This document shows positions 7,610 through 16,629 of a DNA stretch of 47,105 nt, one piece after another. A program made the position numbers and the translations under genes. Position 1 is the first letter of the stretch. The number at the start of each line of letters is the position of its first letter. The stretch comes from JANYCG01 sp031431035. Lineage in GTDB: Bacteria > Pseudomonadota > Gammaproteobacteria > Burkholderiales > Burkholderiaceae_C. The stretch is taken from assembly GCA_031431035.1 (NCBI GenBank), contig JANPCR010000028.1:1-47105 (forward strand), in the 5' to 3' direction. Under the pieces are notes generated by a model. The model was not told the origin of the DNA and searched no databases. It was given only the letters and a program-made list of their open reading frames with translations.

Positions 7610-8716
7610 TTAGATGCGACGGCGACGGGCTGTGATCACGAGCAAGCCCAAACCAACCAACGCCAGTGAACCCGGCTCGGGCACTGTGTTCAGCGCGAGC
7701 AGGCCCAGCAGGCGGTGTGAGGCACCGGAAGGATGCAGGTCGTCAGAGAATGAGGAGATTGAACAATTGATGTCGATTGCATCTGGGAAGAAGTACTCAC
7801 CCGAAAACGCGCCGGGTGCCAGGCAGGGGGAAGTGACATTGGTAATGCCATAAGTGGCACCGCCGTTGGTTAGCGCGTCTTCAGAAATACGCTCCACCAA
7901 GCCATGAAAATTCATCATGCGAATGTCCAGGTCAACACCGAAGGACCCAAGAAAAAAGGCGTCCAAGCCGTTAGACCGGGCGATTAACTGCGCGTTGAAC
8001 TGGTTGGTGATGTCGGTTGACTCGGCCACGTTGCCCAGATCCACTGCCTCAGGGGTTTTGCCCAGGTCTGGCAAGTTCGAGATCAAAAAATGGCGCGCAC
8101 CGGCTTGCGCCAACAGGCCCAGCGCATTGGTTAAATTTTGCGCGGTTTCGGCTGCAGCGGTACTGCGGGCGGCCGCATCGCCACTGCGGGCATCGCGCAG
8201 ATCATTGGCACCCGCCACGACCACGTAAAGCGCGTCGGGGTCAGCGGCACGGCCCAAAGCGCCTGTACCCAGGAGTGACAGCGAACCGTCCCAAGCGATC
8301 AACTGCCCGACCAAACCCGTGGTGGCACCAGCCGAGCCGCCCAAGCCCGTGCGTGCGCCGCCGTAAGAATAGTTTTGTCCACCAGGCACGCCAATAGGAA
8401 TAATGCCGGCCATTGGCCCCGCAAACAGCAAATTGGACGGTTTGGCGCTGTCGGCAAAGCCCAAGCCAGCGGCCAGGTACTCAGTCCAAACCGGGCCGTT
8501 AGAAAAGCGCCCCGGCGCACCTGAATAATTGGGGAACGAAGGCGCGCCAAAAGCGGTGGTCAAAGACAGCACATTGCCGGTGTCTGAGATGCTGTCGCCA
8601 AAAAACACGACGTTGCTGTAGCCTGCGTTGGCACTGCCTACAAACCCGAGTGAGCCGACCAGCGCGGATGCGCTGACCACAGAAAGCGCCAGGCAGCGCT
8701 GTAATTTTTTAAACAT
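7610..8716 (-). CDS. SGNH/GDSL hydrolase with PEP-CTERM sorting signal
   Basis: The 368-residue protein is a secreted lipase/esterase-type hydrolase. After a signal peptide (cleavage near SANAGYS, residues 28-34) comes the nucleophile block VVFFGDSISDTGN, with Ser at about residue 42. The GANDLRD block (block III) and SDDLHPSGASH (catalytic Asp-His block V) follow. The C terminus is a PEP-CTERM signal: TVPEPGSLALVGLGLLVITA then RRRR, i.e. VPEP, a hydrophobic helix and a basic cluster. Such proteins are processed by an exosortase/EpsH and sent to the outer surface; no exosortase gene is in this window. The ATG at 8714-8716 is chosen because it opens the signal peptide. Confidence 0.93.
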   Translation of the reverse strand: MFKKLQRCLALSVVSASALVGSLGFVGSANAGYSNVVFFGDSISDTGNVLSLTTAFGAPSFPNYSGAPGRFSNGPVWTEYLAAGLGFADSAKPSNLLFAGPMAGIIPIGVPGGQNYSYGGARTGLGGSAGATTGLVGQLIAWDGSLSLLGTGALGRAADPDALYVVVAGANDLRDARSGDAAARSTAAAETAQNLTNALGLLAQAGARHFLISNLPDLGKTPEAVDLGNVAESTDITNQFNAQLIARSNGLDAFFLGSFGVDLDIRMMNFHGLVERISEDALTNGGATYGITNVTSPCLAPGAFSGEYFFPDAIDINCSISSFSDDLHPSGASHRLLGLLALNTVPEPGSLALVGLGLLVITARRRRI

Positions 8717-8881
8717 GGTGTCTCCGTTGACAAGGAATGAAGGGCCGAAACAGTCAACCAAGCAAGATTTATGCTTGCGCACTATCTTTGACATTTATTC
8801 AATCAAATCAACGGCTTGCGATAATCCTGAAGAACCCCTCAAACTGAGGTGTTAAATATTCCGACAACAATTTTGAGCAAC

Positions 8882-8895
8882 GGCACAATAGTGCC
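8882..8895. promoter_or_regulatory. Short inverted repeat upstream of purU
   Basis: GGCAC and GTGCC flank a 4-bp spacer about 25 bp upstream of the purU start codon. It could be an operator or an mRNA hairpin in the leader. There is no independent support. Confidence 0.25.
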
Positions 8896-8919
8896 ACTTT
8901 GACTTTCAGGAGCATCGGT

Positions 8920-9771
8920 TTGTCGGATTCATTCATTCTCACGCTGTCCTGCCCGGACCGCCCCGGTATTGTTCACGCGGTAACAGGTTTTGTGGGCGAG
9001 CACAGTGGCAATATCACCGAAGCGGCGCAGTACAACGACCAAAGCACGGGCTTATTTTTTGCCCGCATGCGGTTTGACTGCCCGTCCAACACCAGCTTGA
9101 CTGATTTGCGCACCCAGTTTGCGTTGTTGGCCACACCCATGCAGATGGATTGGGGTTTGCATTCGGCGAATGACCGGGTGCCCACGATCATCATGGTCAG
9201 CAAACTCGGCCATTGTTTGAACGATTTGCTTTTTCGCTACCGCACGCACCTGCTGCCGCTGGACATCAAGGCGATTGTGTCGAACCACCGCGATTACTAC
9301 CAACTGGCCGCTGCGGCTGACATTCCGTTTCACCACATCCCGGTAACGCCCGACACCAAAACGGCCGCTGAAGGCAGATTGCTCGATTTGGTGAGGCAAG
9401 AAGGTGTGGAACTGGTGGTGTTGGCGCGTTACATGCAGGTGCTGTCCAACGATTTGTGCAAGGCGCTGACGGGCAAAGCCATTAACATTCACCACTCGTT
9501 TTTACCCAGCTTCAAGGGGGCCAAACCCTACCAGCAGGCGTTTGACCGAGGCGTCAAAACCATTGGGGCCACGGCTCACTATGTGACCGCCGACCTGGAC
9601 GAAGGCCCAATCATCGAGCAAGGCACTGCCCGCGCCGACCATGCGATGGACGTGGCCCAACTGACCGCCATGGGGCGCGACGTTGAAAGCACCGTACTAG
9701 CCCGAGCGGTGGTGTGGCACGCCGAGCGCCGGGTGCTGGTGAACGGCCACAAAACGGTGATTTTCAGGTAG
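8920..9771 (+). CDS. purU: Formyltetrahydrofolate deformylase
   Basis: PurU hydrolyses 10-formyl-THF to THF and formate, balancing one-carbon pools and supplying formate for purine synthesis. The 283-residue protein has an N-terminal ACT domain (ILTLSCPDRPGIVHAVTGFV) and a C-terminal formyltransferase fold. The catalytic region shows INIHHSFLPSFKGAKPYQQA (Asn and His) and GATAHYVTADLDEGPII (Asp). The length matches the family. The TTG at 8920 is preferred because AGGAG (8908-8912) lies seven bases upstream; an in-frame TTG at 8899 has no comparable site. It converges with the aldo/keto reductase gene. Confidence 0.94.
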   Translation: MSDSFILTLSCPDRPGIVHAVTGFVGEHSGNITEAAQYNDQSTGLFFARMRFDCPSNTSLTDLRTQFALLATPMQMDWGLHSANDRVPTIIMVSKLGHCLNDLLFRYRTHLLPLDIKAIVSNHRDYYQLAAAADIPFHHIPVTPDTKTAAEGRLLDLVRQEGVELVVLARYMQVLSNDLCKALTGKAINIHHSFLPSFKGAKPYQQAFDRGVKTIGATAHYVTADLDEGPIIEQGTARADHAMDVAQLTAMGRDVESTVLARAVVWHAERRVLVNGHKTVIFR

Positions 9772-9780
9772 CTGCGGGCA

Positions 9781-9812
9781 TGGGCGGTTTGACTAGCGCC
9801 CAGCCAACCCTT
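9781..9812 (+). terminator. Possible weak terminator after purU
   Basis: TGGGCG and CGCCCA form a 6-bp stem with a 10-nt loop, followed after eight bases by a run of five T. It lies between the convergent purU and tas genes. The stem is short, so this is tentative. Confidence 0.35.
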
Positions 9813-9813
9813 T

Positions 9814-10890
9814 TTACTGCGCCGGGTCGCGGATTTCCCAGCGAATTTTGTCGATTTCAGCCAGCAGTTCAGCTGACAGCGTGGTGCCCCAGGCGGCCAG
9901 GTTTTCATCGAGCTGAGCGACAGAGGTCACCCCAATGATGGTGCTGGCCACATGCCAGCGGGTGTAGCAAAACGCGAGGGCCATCTGGGTGGGCTCCATG
10001 CCATGCTGACGAGCCAAAGCGTTGTAGCGGCGCGCGGCGGCCAAAGACTCGGCCCGTCCCCAGCGCTGTTTGCGCACAGATTCGTACTTGGCAATGCGGC
10101 CCTGGGCGGGTGCTGCGGGGCCTGTGGTGCCGCCTTCGTCGTATTTGCCCGTGAGCAGGCCAAAACCCAGTGGCGAATATGGAATGGACGACACGCCCAA
10201 GTGGTGCAGAGTTTCGTCCAGGCCGTTCTCATACGAGCGGTTGATCAGGCAAAACGGGTTTTGCACCGTGGCCACGCGCGGCAAACCGTGCTGGTCGGCC
10301 AGGCGCACAAACTCGTGCACACCATAGGGCGTTTCGTTCGACAAGCCAATCGCGCGAATTTTGCCCGCCTTGACCAAGCCGTCCAGCGCCTGCAACTGCT
10401 CCAACACCGGGGTGATGGTGACGCCAGGCACTTGCACCTTGGCTGGATCGAAATACATGGAGCCAAAGGCTGGCACATGGCGCACCGGCCAATGAATTTG
10501 GTACAGGTCAATCACGTCGGTCTGAAGGCGTTTGAGCGATGCATTGCACGAATCCGCGATGTCTTGGGCGGTGACTTCGGGACTGCCGTTGCGCACCCAG
10601 TTCATGCCGCGCACGGGGCCTGCCAATTTGGACGCCAGCACCAGCTTTTGGCGGGCACCCGGGTGCTTGGCAAACCAGTTGCCGATGATGGTTTCCGTCG
10701 CACCAAAGGTCTCCGCGCGGGTGGGCACGGAATACATCTCAGCCGTGTCGATGAAGTTGATGCCTTGCGCAAGCGCGCGGTCCAGAACGGCGTGCGAGGT
10801 GGTTTCGTCCACCTGCTCGCCAAATGTCATGGTGCCCAGGCAGATGGGGGTGACGTTCAGGTCGCTTCGGCCAAGTTGGATTTTTTTCAT
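9814..10890 (-). CDS. tas: Tas-type aldo/keto reductase
   Basis: The 358-residue protein is a close structural match to E. coli Tas, an NADP(H)-dependent aldo/keto reductase of the AKR family; its physiological substrate is not firmly known. Visible features are LGTMTFGEQ at the N terminus, GINFIDTAEMYSVPTRAETF (catalytic Asp and Tyr), LVLASKLAGPVRG (catalytic Lys), YQIHWPVRHVPAFG (catalytic His), AIGLSNETPYGV, and the C-terminal NADP-binding TIIGVTSVAQLDENLAAWG. The length agrees with the family (about 346). A copy of the dispersed repeat ends about 30 bp upstream of the start, so transcription probably initiates between repeat and gene. Confidence 0.92.
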   Translation of the reverse strand: MKKIQLGRSDLNVTPICLGTMTFGEQVDETTSHAVLDRALAQGINFIDTAEMYSVPTRAETFGATETIIGNWFAKHPGARQKLVLASKLAGPVRGMNWVRNGSPEVTAQDIADSCNASLKRLQTDVIDLYQIHWPVRHVPAFGSMYFDPAKVQVPGVTITPVLEQLQALDGLVKAGKIRAIGLSNETPYGVHEFVRLADQHGLPRVATVQNPFCLINRSYENGLDETLHHLGVSSIPYSPLGFGLLTGKYDEGGTTGPAAPAQGRIAKYESVRKQRWGRAESLAAARRYNALARQHGMEPTQMALAFCYTRWHVASTIIGVTSVAQLDENLAAWGTTLSAELLAEIDKIRWEIRDPAQ

Positions 10891-10921
10891 GTGAGGGTGA
10901 GGGGTAAAAAGGACAATTTAG

Positions 10922-11040
10922 CAAAAAAGAACCTGCAGGTTCTTTTTTATGAGAAATAGAGTAAATTAGCCCAAATATGAATAAAAAAGGCCTCTAGCTC
11001 TCGTTTTATATAGATAGTTTGCTATATATATTATAGCATA
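10922..11040 (-). repeat. Dispersed repeat, copy B, with terminator-like palindrome
   Basis: Read on the minus strand it gives an AT-rich hairpin (TGCTATA/TATAGCA), the core GAGAGCTAGAGGCC, and a perfect palindrome GAACCTGCAGGTTC flanked by six A and six T (10923-10948). It lies downstream of the S41 protease gene (stop at 11133) and upstream of tas, where it can terminate transcription of the former. Confidence 0.8.
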
Positions 11041-11132
11041 AAATCCTGATGACTCCGGGCCTGGAAAATGGCTGTGAATGTCTGTGAATGGCTTTGGGGG
11101 ACATTGATGCCGCCACGAATCATCGCAGAAGC

Positions 11133-12560
11133 TCAATCCACTCGCGTCGCACGGGGCCCCATTTCGCCAAGCCCCAAGTCGCGCTGCTGACTCGATGACC
11201 TGCTGGTCAACGCGCTGGTGGACGAGCCAGCCCGGGTAGCCGACAAAATTGACGATTTCACCTGCCCATTGACTGCGGGGCAGCGGCCTGTGGCGATGTA
11301 GCCCAGGGCAGCTGCCGTGCGCCCTTCAAGCGGGTCGCCCAACTGGCGGGTTAGGTCGTCCGCCACAGGGCAGGCCGGTGCAAAGCCGCTGCTGAAATCG
11401 GCAAAACCGACGCTGTTGGCCACTTCAAGATTGACCGCGCTGTAGGTGATGCCACACGCGCTGATAGGCAAAAACGCATAGGGTTTGCCAAACGTGGTGC
11501 TGCCCACGGTCACCACATTTTTGTGGGGCCGCAGCGAATTGATCACCACCTCGCTGGCCGACGCCGTGTCGCCCGAGGTGATGACCATGACATTGCCAAT
11601 GCCCTCCAGCGGTTGAGCTGGCAAACCGCTGGTTTTGAAGGTTTGGCTGAAGTTTTCAGCCGTGTAACGGGCGTTGAAGCGGTATTGCGCAAAAATTTTG
11701 CCCGCCACGCTGCTGCCGCCCACCATGCTGGCAATGTCACGCGCCTGCGCGGTGCTGCCACCGCCGTTGTAGCGGAAATCAAGAATCAGGTGCTGCACAT
11801 TGGCAGCGCGAAAACTGGCAAACGCGGTACCCAGGGCGGCAGAACCGGTGGTGATGAACTCTTCGTACATCAAATAGCCCACTTTCGCGCCGTTCGGTGC
11901 CGTCAAAATTTGCGACGTGATCACTGGGCTTAAGGCAAAGGTGAGCGAACTGACGGTGAACGTGCGCTGCACGCCCACATCGTTTCTGACCACGAAGGTG
12001 CGCGGCACGCCCTGGGTGCTGACCGAACCGACCTGGCCCGCCACCACCTGCGTGGGCGTGAAGCCGTCGATGCTGACAATGGTGTCACCGCGGCGCAGCA
12101 AGTTGCCCTGGCCTAACGGGCTCAAGGGCTCGACGATGCGCACTTTCAGCACGGTTTGCGCAGCATCGGCCCAGCCCAATGAATACCCATAGCCGGTGCG
12201 GGTGCCTTCTACAAAAAACTGGTTGGCAGCAGCGGTGGTTTCGGCAAAACTGTAGCGGTCAATGGGTTTATTCAGTAGCGAAAAGAGGTAGTCGTCCATC
12301 GACGTGGCGGCCGCGTTGGGCACGCCTTGCTGGGTGTACCAAAAATACTCGTCGTCCATGTAGTCACGCAGCCAGGCGCGTTGGCCGTCAGTGCTGCAAG
12401 TGACCGGGCTGTTGGGGTAGCCGCTGGCCAGCACGAGCGGTGGCGCGGGCGTGACGGGTGCCGGGGTTGAAGAGGTCCCGCCTGACGAACCGCCACCGCC
12501 GCAACCCGCCATGAGTGCGCTGACCAACAGCGCGGTAAGGGTGACTTGGCTTTTTTTCAT
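11133..12560 (-). CDS. S41 family (C-terminal-processing-type) protease lipoprotein
   Basis: The 475-residue protein starts with a lipoprotein signal (lipobox LMAGC, Cys20) followed by a Gly/Ser/Pro linker to about residue 45. A PDZ-like segment (LLRRGDTIVSIDGFTPTQV, about 155-173) precedes the S41 catalytic domain. LILDFRYNGGGSTAQAR (258-274) is the conserved strand, VITSGDTASASEVV gives nucleophile Ser334, and TTFGKPYA gives Lys359. The 25-residue Ser-Lys spacing matches the CtpA-type dyad. It probably acts in the periplasm on unfolded or C-terminal substrates. The start has a strong GGAGG. It lies 36 bp after the acyl-CoA synthetase gene, so an operon is possible. Confidence 0.9.
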   Translation of the reverse strand: MKKSQVTLTALLVSALMAGCGGGGSSGGTSSTPAPVTPAPPLVLASGYPNSPVTCSTDGQRAWLRDYMDDEYFWYTQQGVPNAAATSMDDYLFSLLNKPIDRYSFAETTAAANQFFVEGTRTGYGYSLGWADAAQTVLKVRIVEPLSPLGQGNLLRRGDTIVSIDGFTPTQVVAGQVGSVSTQGVPRTFVVRNDVGVQRTFTVSSLTFALSPVITSQILTAPNGAKVGYLMYEEFITTGSAALGTAFASFRAANVQHLILDFRYNGGGSTAQARDIASMVGGSSVAGKIFAQYRFNARYTAENFSQTFKTSGLPAQPLEGIGNVMVITSGDTASASEVVINSLRPHKNVVTVGSTTFGKPYAFLPISACGITYSAVNLEVANSVGFADFSSGFAPACPVADDLTRQLGDPLEGRTAAALGYIATGRCPAVNGQVKSSILSATRAGSSTSALTSRSSSQQRDLGLGEMGPRATRVD

Positions 12561-12596
12561 GAATCCTCCGTTGACTCTCAAGTTTTTTCACTTCAC

Positions 12597-14510
12597 TCAC
12601 TGTTTTTTGAGTCGCGCTGCTTTGGCGCGTTCTTCTTCTTGCAGTCGCAGCACGCGCCGTTGCACTTTACCAGTGGTGGTCATGGGCAAGGCATCCACAA
12701 ATTCAATGTCTTTGGGGTACTCATAAGGTGCCAGTTTGCCTTTGACGTGGGCCTGCAATTGAGTAGTCAGGTTGAGGTCAAACTCCTCCAACTGAGGGCC
12801 ATGGCCCTGAAAACTGGCGCGCGCCGCTGCAAAATCTGCTGACAAGACAATATACGCCTTGACCAGCGCCCCGCGCGCGGGGTCGGGTTTGGGCACCACG
12901 GCAGCATTGGCAACGGCGGGGTGTTTGACCAGGCAGTTTTCAACCTCGCCCGGGCCAATGCGGTAGCCAGCGGCCTTGAAAACGTCATCCGCGCGGCCTT
13001 GGTACCAAAGGTAACCGTCTGCATCTCGCGTTGCCAAATCGCCCGTGCGGCACCAGTCCCCTGTGAATTTGGCGGCTGTGGCATCAGGGTTTTTCCAGTA
13101 GCCCAAAAAAAACACCGGGTCGGGCCGGCCATGCACGTCAAGCCGGTTCACCGCCACGTCGCCCGGCACGCCCACAGCACATTCAACGCCATGCTCGTCA
13201 ATCACCTCCACTTGATGGCCGGGGTAGGCCTTGCCCATGCTGCCGGGCTTGGGTGGCCAAAGCGCCGCGCAATTGCCTACGCAATAGTTGATCTCGGTTT
13301 GGCCAAACATTTCGTTCACAGTCACGCCCAGTTGCGACTGGCAAAAGTCAAACACCGCGTCGCCCACGGCCTCGCCCGCGCTCATGATGGCTTGCAGCTT
13401 CAGGTTGAACAACTGGCGAACGGTTTGCCCACCCTTCCCTGGCGTGCCAGTGCTGGCTTTCATCATCGCTTTGAGCGCTGTGGGGAATAAAAAAGTGTGT
13501 GTGACGGCCAGATCGCGCATCAAATTGAAAGCAATGTCTGGGCTGAAACGGCCGTTGTACGCCACGATAGGGCGACCAAAATACAGCGTGGGCAACAGAG
13601 CGTCCATCAAACCACCGGTCCAAGCCCAGTCGGCAGGCGACCAGAACACCGCGTTGGATTGGGCGTTGCTTACGCCATCAAAGCCAAACCAGTTCTGGCT
13701 GCAGACAAAACCCGTCAAATTGCCAATCAACGCGCGGTGTGGAATGAGTGCGCCCTTGGGTGGGCCGGTGGTGCCGCTGGTGTAGATCAGTACAGCGGCG
13801 TCATTGGCCAAAGTGTCAGCAGCAGCAAAATATGGCGACTGCTGGGCCAAGGCATCGGCCATGGTCGAATCCGCGCCCAGCAATGGCAGGGGTTCCTTAC
13901 CTGTTTGTGTAGCGCCCGTGCCTTGCGCGACCAGCATCGTGCGCAACTGAGGGCACTGGGCGCGAACGGCCTGCATGGCGCCCAGCGCGTTGGCATCGAC
14001 AATGGCGGCTATGGCATCGCTGTCTTGCAAGCGGTATTCCAGCGCCTCCGGGCCAAACAGCATCGACAACGGCACGGCCACAGCCCCCATTTGAAGCACC
14101 GCCATGTAGGCCACTGCGGTCTCAAATCGCTGCGGCATCACGATGGCCACCCGGTCGCCACGCTTCACGCTACGCTGAACCAGCGCATTCGACAAACGGC
14201 AGGCCTGGGCGTGCAAATCATCGTAAGACCAGCTCACATGGGCCGCAAAGTCGTCCAGTTTTACGTCCGGTGCCGCTTCATATTCGATGATGGCCACCCG
14301 GTTTTTGGCATTGGCGGCGCTGGCCCACCGGGTGCAGCACACCTGAGCCATGTTGAAGTGAAGGGGCACATGCCATTCAAATCGCTTGTGTAGGCTGGCA
14401 TATTGGTCGGTGCGAGGGTCGGTAAAGGGATCGGTGCCGGGATGGGCCCCACCAGTTTGGGCCGACTTGTCCCTGTGTTGACTGACAGTTTGAGAGCGCT
14501 TTTGTATCAT
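12597..14510 (-). CDS. AMP-binding acyl-CoA synthetase (medium-chain/acetyl type)
   Basis: The 637-residue protein belongs to the adenylate-forming superfamily and activates a carboxylic acid via acyl-AMP to acyl-CoA. Motifs in order are the P-loop-like YTSGTTGPPKGALIPHRA, the aromatic region SPADWAWTGGLMDALLPTLY, NEMFGQTEINYCVGN (A5), GDWCRTGDLATRDADGYLWY (A7), GRADDVFKAAGYRIGPGEVE (A8 hinge) and the C-terminal lysine region PMTTTGKVQRRVLR (A10). The layout resembles ACSM/medium-chain or short-chain synthetases. Its start is only 7 bp from the divergent hydrolase start, which leaves no room for two promoters between them. The N-terminal 40 residues are poorly conserved, so the true start could be downstream. 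Confidence 0.88.
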   Translation of the reverse strand: MIQKRSQTVSQHRDKSAQTGGAHPGTDPFTDPRTDQYASLHKRFEWHVPLHFNMAQVCCTRWASAANAKNRVAIIEYEAAPDVKLDDFAAHVSWSYDDLHAQACRLSNALVQRSVKRGDRVAIVMPQRFETAVAYMAVLQMGAVAVPLSMLFGPEALEYRLQDSDAIAAIVDANALGAMQAVRAQCPQLRTMLVAQGTGATQTGKEPLPLLGADSTMADALAQQSPYFAAADTLANDAAVLIYTSGTTGPPKGALIPHRALIGNLTGFVCSQNWFGFDGVSNAQSNAVFWSPADWAWTGGLMDALLPTLYFGRPIVAYNGRFSPDIAFNLMRDLAVTHTFLFPTALKAMMKASTGTPGKGGQTVRQLFNLKLQAIMSAGEAVGDAVFDFCQSQLGVTVNEMFGQTEINYCVGNCAALWPPKPGSMGKAYPGHQVEVIDEHGVECAVGVPGDVAVNRLDVHGRPDPVFFLGYWKNPDATAAKFTGDWCRTGDLATRDADGYLWYQGRADDVFKAAGYRIGPGEVENCLVKHPAVANAAVVPKPDPARGALVKAYIVLSADFAAARASFQGHGPQLEEFDLNLTTQLQAHVKGKLAPYEYPKDIEFVDALPMTTTGKVQRRVLRLQEEERAKAARLKKQ

Positions 14511-14517
14511 CAGGCCA

Positions 14518-15447
14518 ATGTACCAATCGAAGCGAATTTCCAGAAGCGAGTTTGTCCCTATTCGTAACCTGAGCTACCACGTGCGGGTTTGGGGCGAGCC
14601 CAACCCGACCTTAAGCCCCTTGGTGTTGATGCATGGCTGGATGGACGTTGCCGCGAGTTATCAGTTTTTGGTTGACGCCTTCAGCGAAGCCTTTGCAGGC
14701 CATCGCCACATCATCGCCCCTGACTGGCGCGGCTATGGCCTGACTACCGCCACCCCGGTCGACAATTACTGGTTTGCCGACTACATGGCCGACCTGGATT
14801 TTTTGCTGGACCACTATTCGCCAGACCGTCCGGTCGATTTGGTGGGCCACAGCATGGGTGGCAATGTGGTCATGCAGTACGCTGGCGTGCGGCCAGAGCG
14901 CATTCGTCGCTTGGTCAACCTCGAAGGCTTTGGCGGGCCTGTGGGCAAGGCCACCAGCGCGCCCAAACGCCTGGCGACCTGGATGGACGATTTAAAAGCC
15001 ATGAACGGCGGCAAAATCGTGCTCAAAACCTATCCGGACGCTGACAGCGTGGCCCAGCGCCTTATCAAAACCAACCCACGATTGGGCCGCGACGCAGCCA
15101 GCCGGGGCCGGGCTGCCTGGCTGTCTCACCACTGGGCGGCTGAAGGCAACGACAGCCGCTGGGCGATCTTGGGCGATGCTGCGCACAAAATCTCGGGGCC
15201 TTTGGTTTCGCGGGTCGATGAAGTGTTGGCACTTTACGCTGCCATTACCGCGCCAACCTTGTTTGTGGAGTCCAGCGACGACTCCATGGCTGGCTGGTAC
15301 AACGGCAAATTCACCCTGGCAGAATTTCACGAGCGGCTGGCCTCTGTACCCCAGGTAACACGAGCCCGCATGACGGATTCTGGCCACATGCTGCACCACG
15401 ACCAGCCCGAAGAACTGGCCCAACTGATCGCTGGCTTCGTGGCGTGA
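14518..15447 (+). CDS. Alpha/beta hydrolase
   Basis: The 309-residue protein has the canonical alpha/beta hydrolase layout: oxyanion-region VLMHGWMDVAASYQF (37-51), APDWRGYGLTTA (67-78), nucleophile elbow DLVGHSMGGNVVMQYAG (Ser112), the acid region LFVESSDDSM and the catalytic His in MTDSGHMLHHDQPEELAQL near the C terminus. There is no signal peptide. The substrate (ester, lactone or epoxide) cannot be told. It is divergent from the acyl-CoA synthetase with 7 bp between start codons, so its promoter must lie inside the other gene's 5' end. No strong ribosome-binding site is visible. Confidence 0.85.
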   Translation: MYQSKRISRSEFVPIRNLSYHVRVWGEPNPTLSPLVLMHGWMDVAASYQFLVDAFSEAFAGHRHIIAPDWRGYGLTTATPVDNYWFADYMADLDFLLDHYSPDRPVDLVGHSMGGNVVMQYAGVRPERIRRLVNLEGFGGPVGKATSAPKRLATWMDDLKAMNGGKIVLKTYPDADSVAQRLIKTNPRLGRDAASRGRAAWLSHHWAAEGNDSRWAILGDAAHKISGPLVSRVDEVLALYAAITAPTLFVESSDDSMAGWYNGKFTLAEFHERLASVPQVTRARMTDSGHMLHHDQPEELAQLIAGFVA

Positions 15448-15522
15448 GAAAATAGCGGATTCCCTGCAATTGCCCAACCGGAATGACACAGGGCTCCCCG
15501 CTATTTTTTCAGGACAATCCCC

Positions 15523-16627
15523 ATGGACGCAGAACGCATCAACCAAATTGGCACTCAACTCGCAGACCTGAGCGCACGCACCGAAGAGTTACGGGGGTAT
15601 CTTTGACTACGCTGCCAAATCTGAACGCTTAAGGACCGTCAACGCGTCGCTGGAAGACCCAAGCGTCTGGAACGACAGCAAAAAGGCCCAGGAACTCGGC
15701 AAAGAGAAAAAAATGCTCGACGGCGTGGTGGGCACGCTGGACACCCTGACCAGTGAACTGGCCGACAACGCCGAATTGTTCGACATGTCCAAACTGGAGA
15801 ACGACGAGGCGGGCCTGGTCACCATTGAGGAGGACACCGCCAAACTGGCTACAACCATTGAGCAGCTTGAGTTTCGCCGCATGTTCAACAACCCGGCTGA
15901 CCCGTTGAATGCTTTTTTGGACATTCAGGCAGGCGCTGGCGGCACCGAAGCCTGCGACTGGGCCAGCATGCTGCTGCGCCAGTACCTGCGCTATGCCGAG
16001 CGGAAAGGCTTCAAAGCCACGCTGGAAGACGAAACCTCCGGCGACACAGCGGGCATCAAAGGCGCGACGATCAAGGTCGAAGGCGAGTACGCATTTGGCC
16101 TGTTGCGCACAGAAACTGGCGTGCACCGGCTGGTGCGCAAGTCGCCGTTTGACTCGTCAGGCGGTCGGCACACCAGCTTTGCCAGCGTGTTCGTCTACCC
16201 CGAGGTGGACGATTCCATCGTGATCGACATCAACCCCTCTGACGTGCGCACCGACACCTTTCGCGCCAGCGGCGCGGGCGGTCAACACATTAACAAAACC
16301 GACTCTGCCGTGCGTTTGACCCACCTGCCGACCGGCATCGTGGTGCAATGCCAGGATGGCCGCAGCCAGCACAGCAACCGCGACGTTGCATGGAAGCGCC
16401 TGCGCAGCCGCCTGTACGACTTTGAAATGCGCAAGCAGCAAGAAGCGCAGCAAAAACTCGAAGACACCAAAACCGACGTCGGCTGGGGCCACCAAATTCG
16501 CAGTTACGTGCTGGACAACAGCCGCATTAAGGACTTGCGCACCAACGTCGAAGTGTCAGCCACGCAAAAAGTGCTGGACGGCGATTTGGACGTGTTCATT
16601 GAAGCGTCTTTGAAGCAAGGCGTCTAA
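15523..16627 (+). CDS. prfB: Peptide chain release factor 2, with programmed +1 frameshift
   Basis: RF2 recognises UGA and UAA stops and triggers peptide release on the ribosome. A 27-codon first frame (MDAERINQIGTQLADLSART..) ends in CTT TGA at 15601-15606. Reading then continues in the +1 frame from GAC at 15605, giving a 367-residue product of normal RF2 length. The product contains the GGQ motif (ASGAGGQHINKTDSAVRLTH) and the SPF anticodon-like tripeptide (VRKSPFDSSGGRHTS). Cytoplasmic RF2 autoregulates itself: low RF2 slows termination at the in-frame TGA and favours the shift. ATG 15523 fits the conserved N terminus. Confidence 0.97.
15593..15607 (+). promoter_or_regulatory. prfB: prfB programmed +1 frameshift site
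   Basis: The site reads GGGGGTATCTTTGAC. The Shine-Dalgarno-like GGGGG stretch just upstream, the slippery CTT and the TGA followed by C match the well-known RF2 recoding signal. The second frame continues without a break to 16627. Confidence 0.95.
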
Positions 16628-16629
16628 CC

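Noticed and set aside
9952..10959. Long plus-strand frame opposite the aldo/keto reductase gene
   Set aside because: It is antisense to a well-supported enzyme, shows no family motifs and is composed of His/Gln/Arg-rich sequence typical of a frame shadow in GC-rich DNA.
13497..14393. 298-codon plus-strand frame opposite the acyl-CoA synthetase
   Set aside because: Shadow of a confidently identified gene; no domain, start signal or composition support.
15523..16627. prfB as a frameshifted pseudogene
   Set aside because: The break coincides exactly with the conserved programmed frameshift signal, and the rest of the gene is intact.
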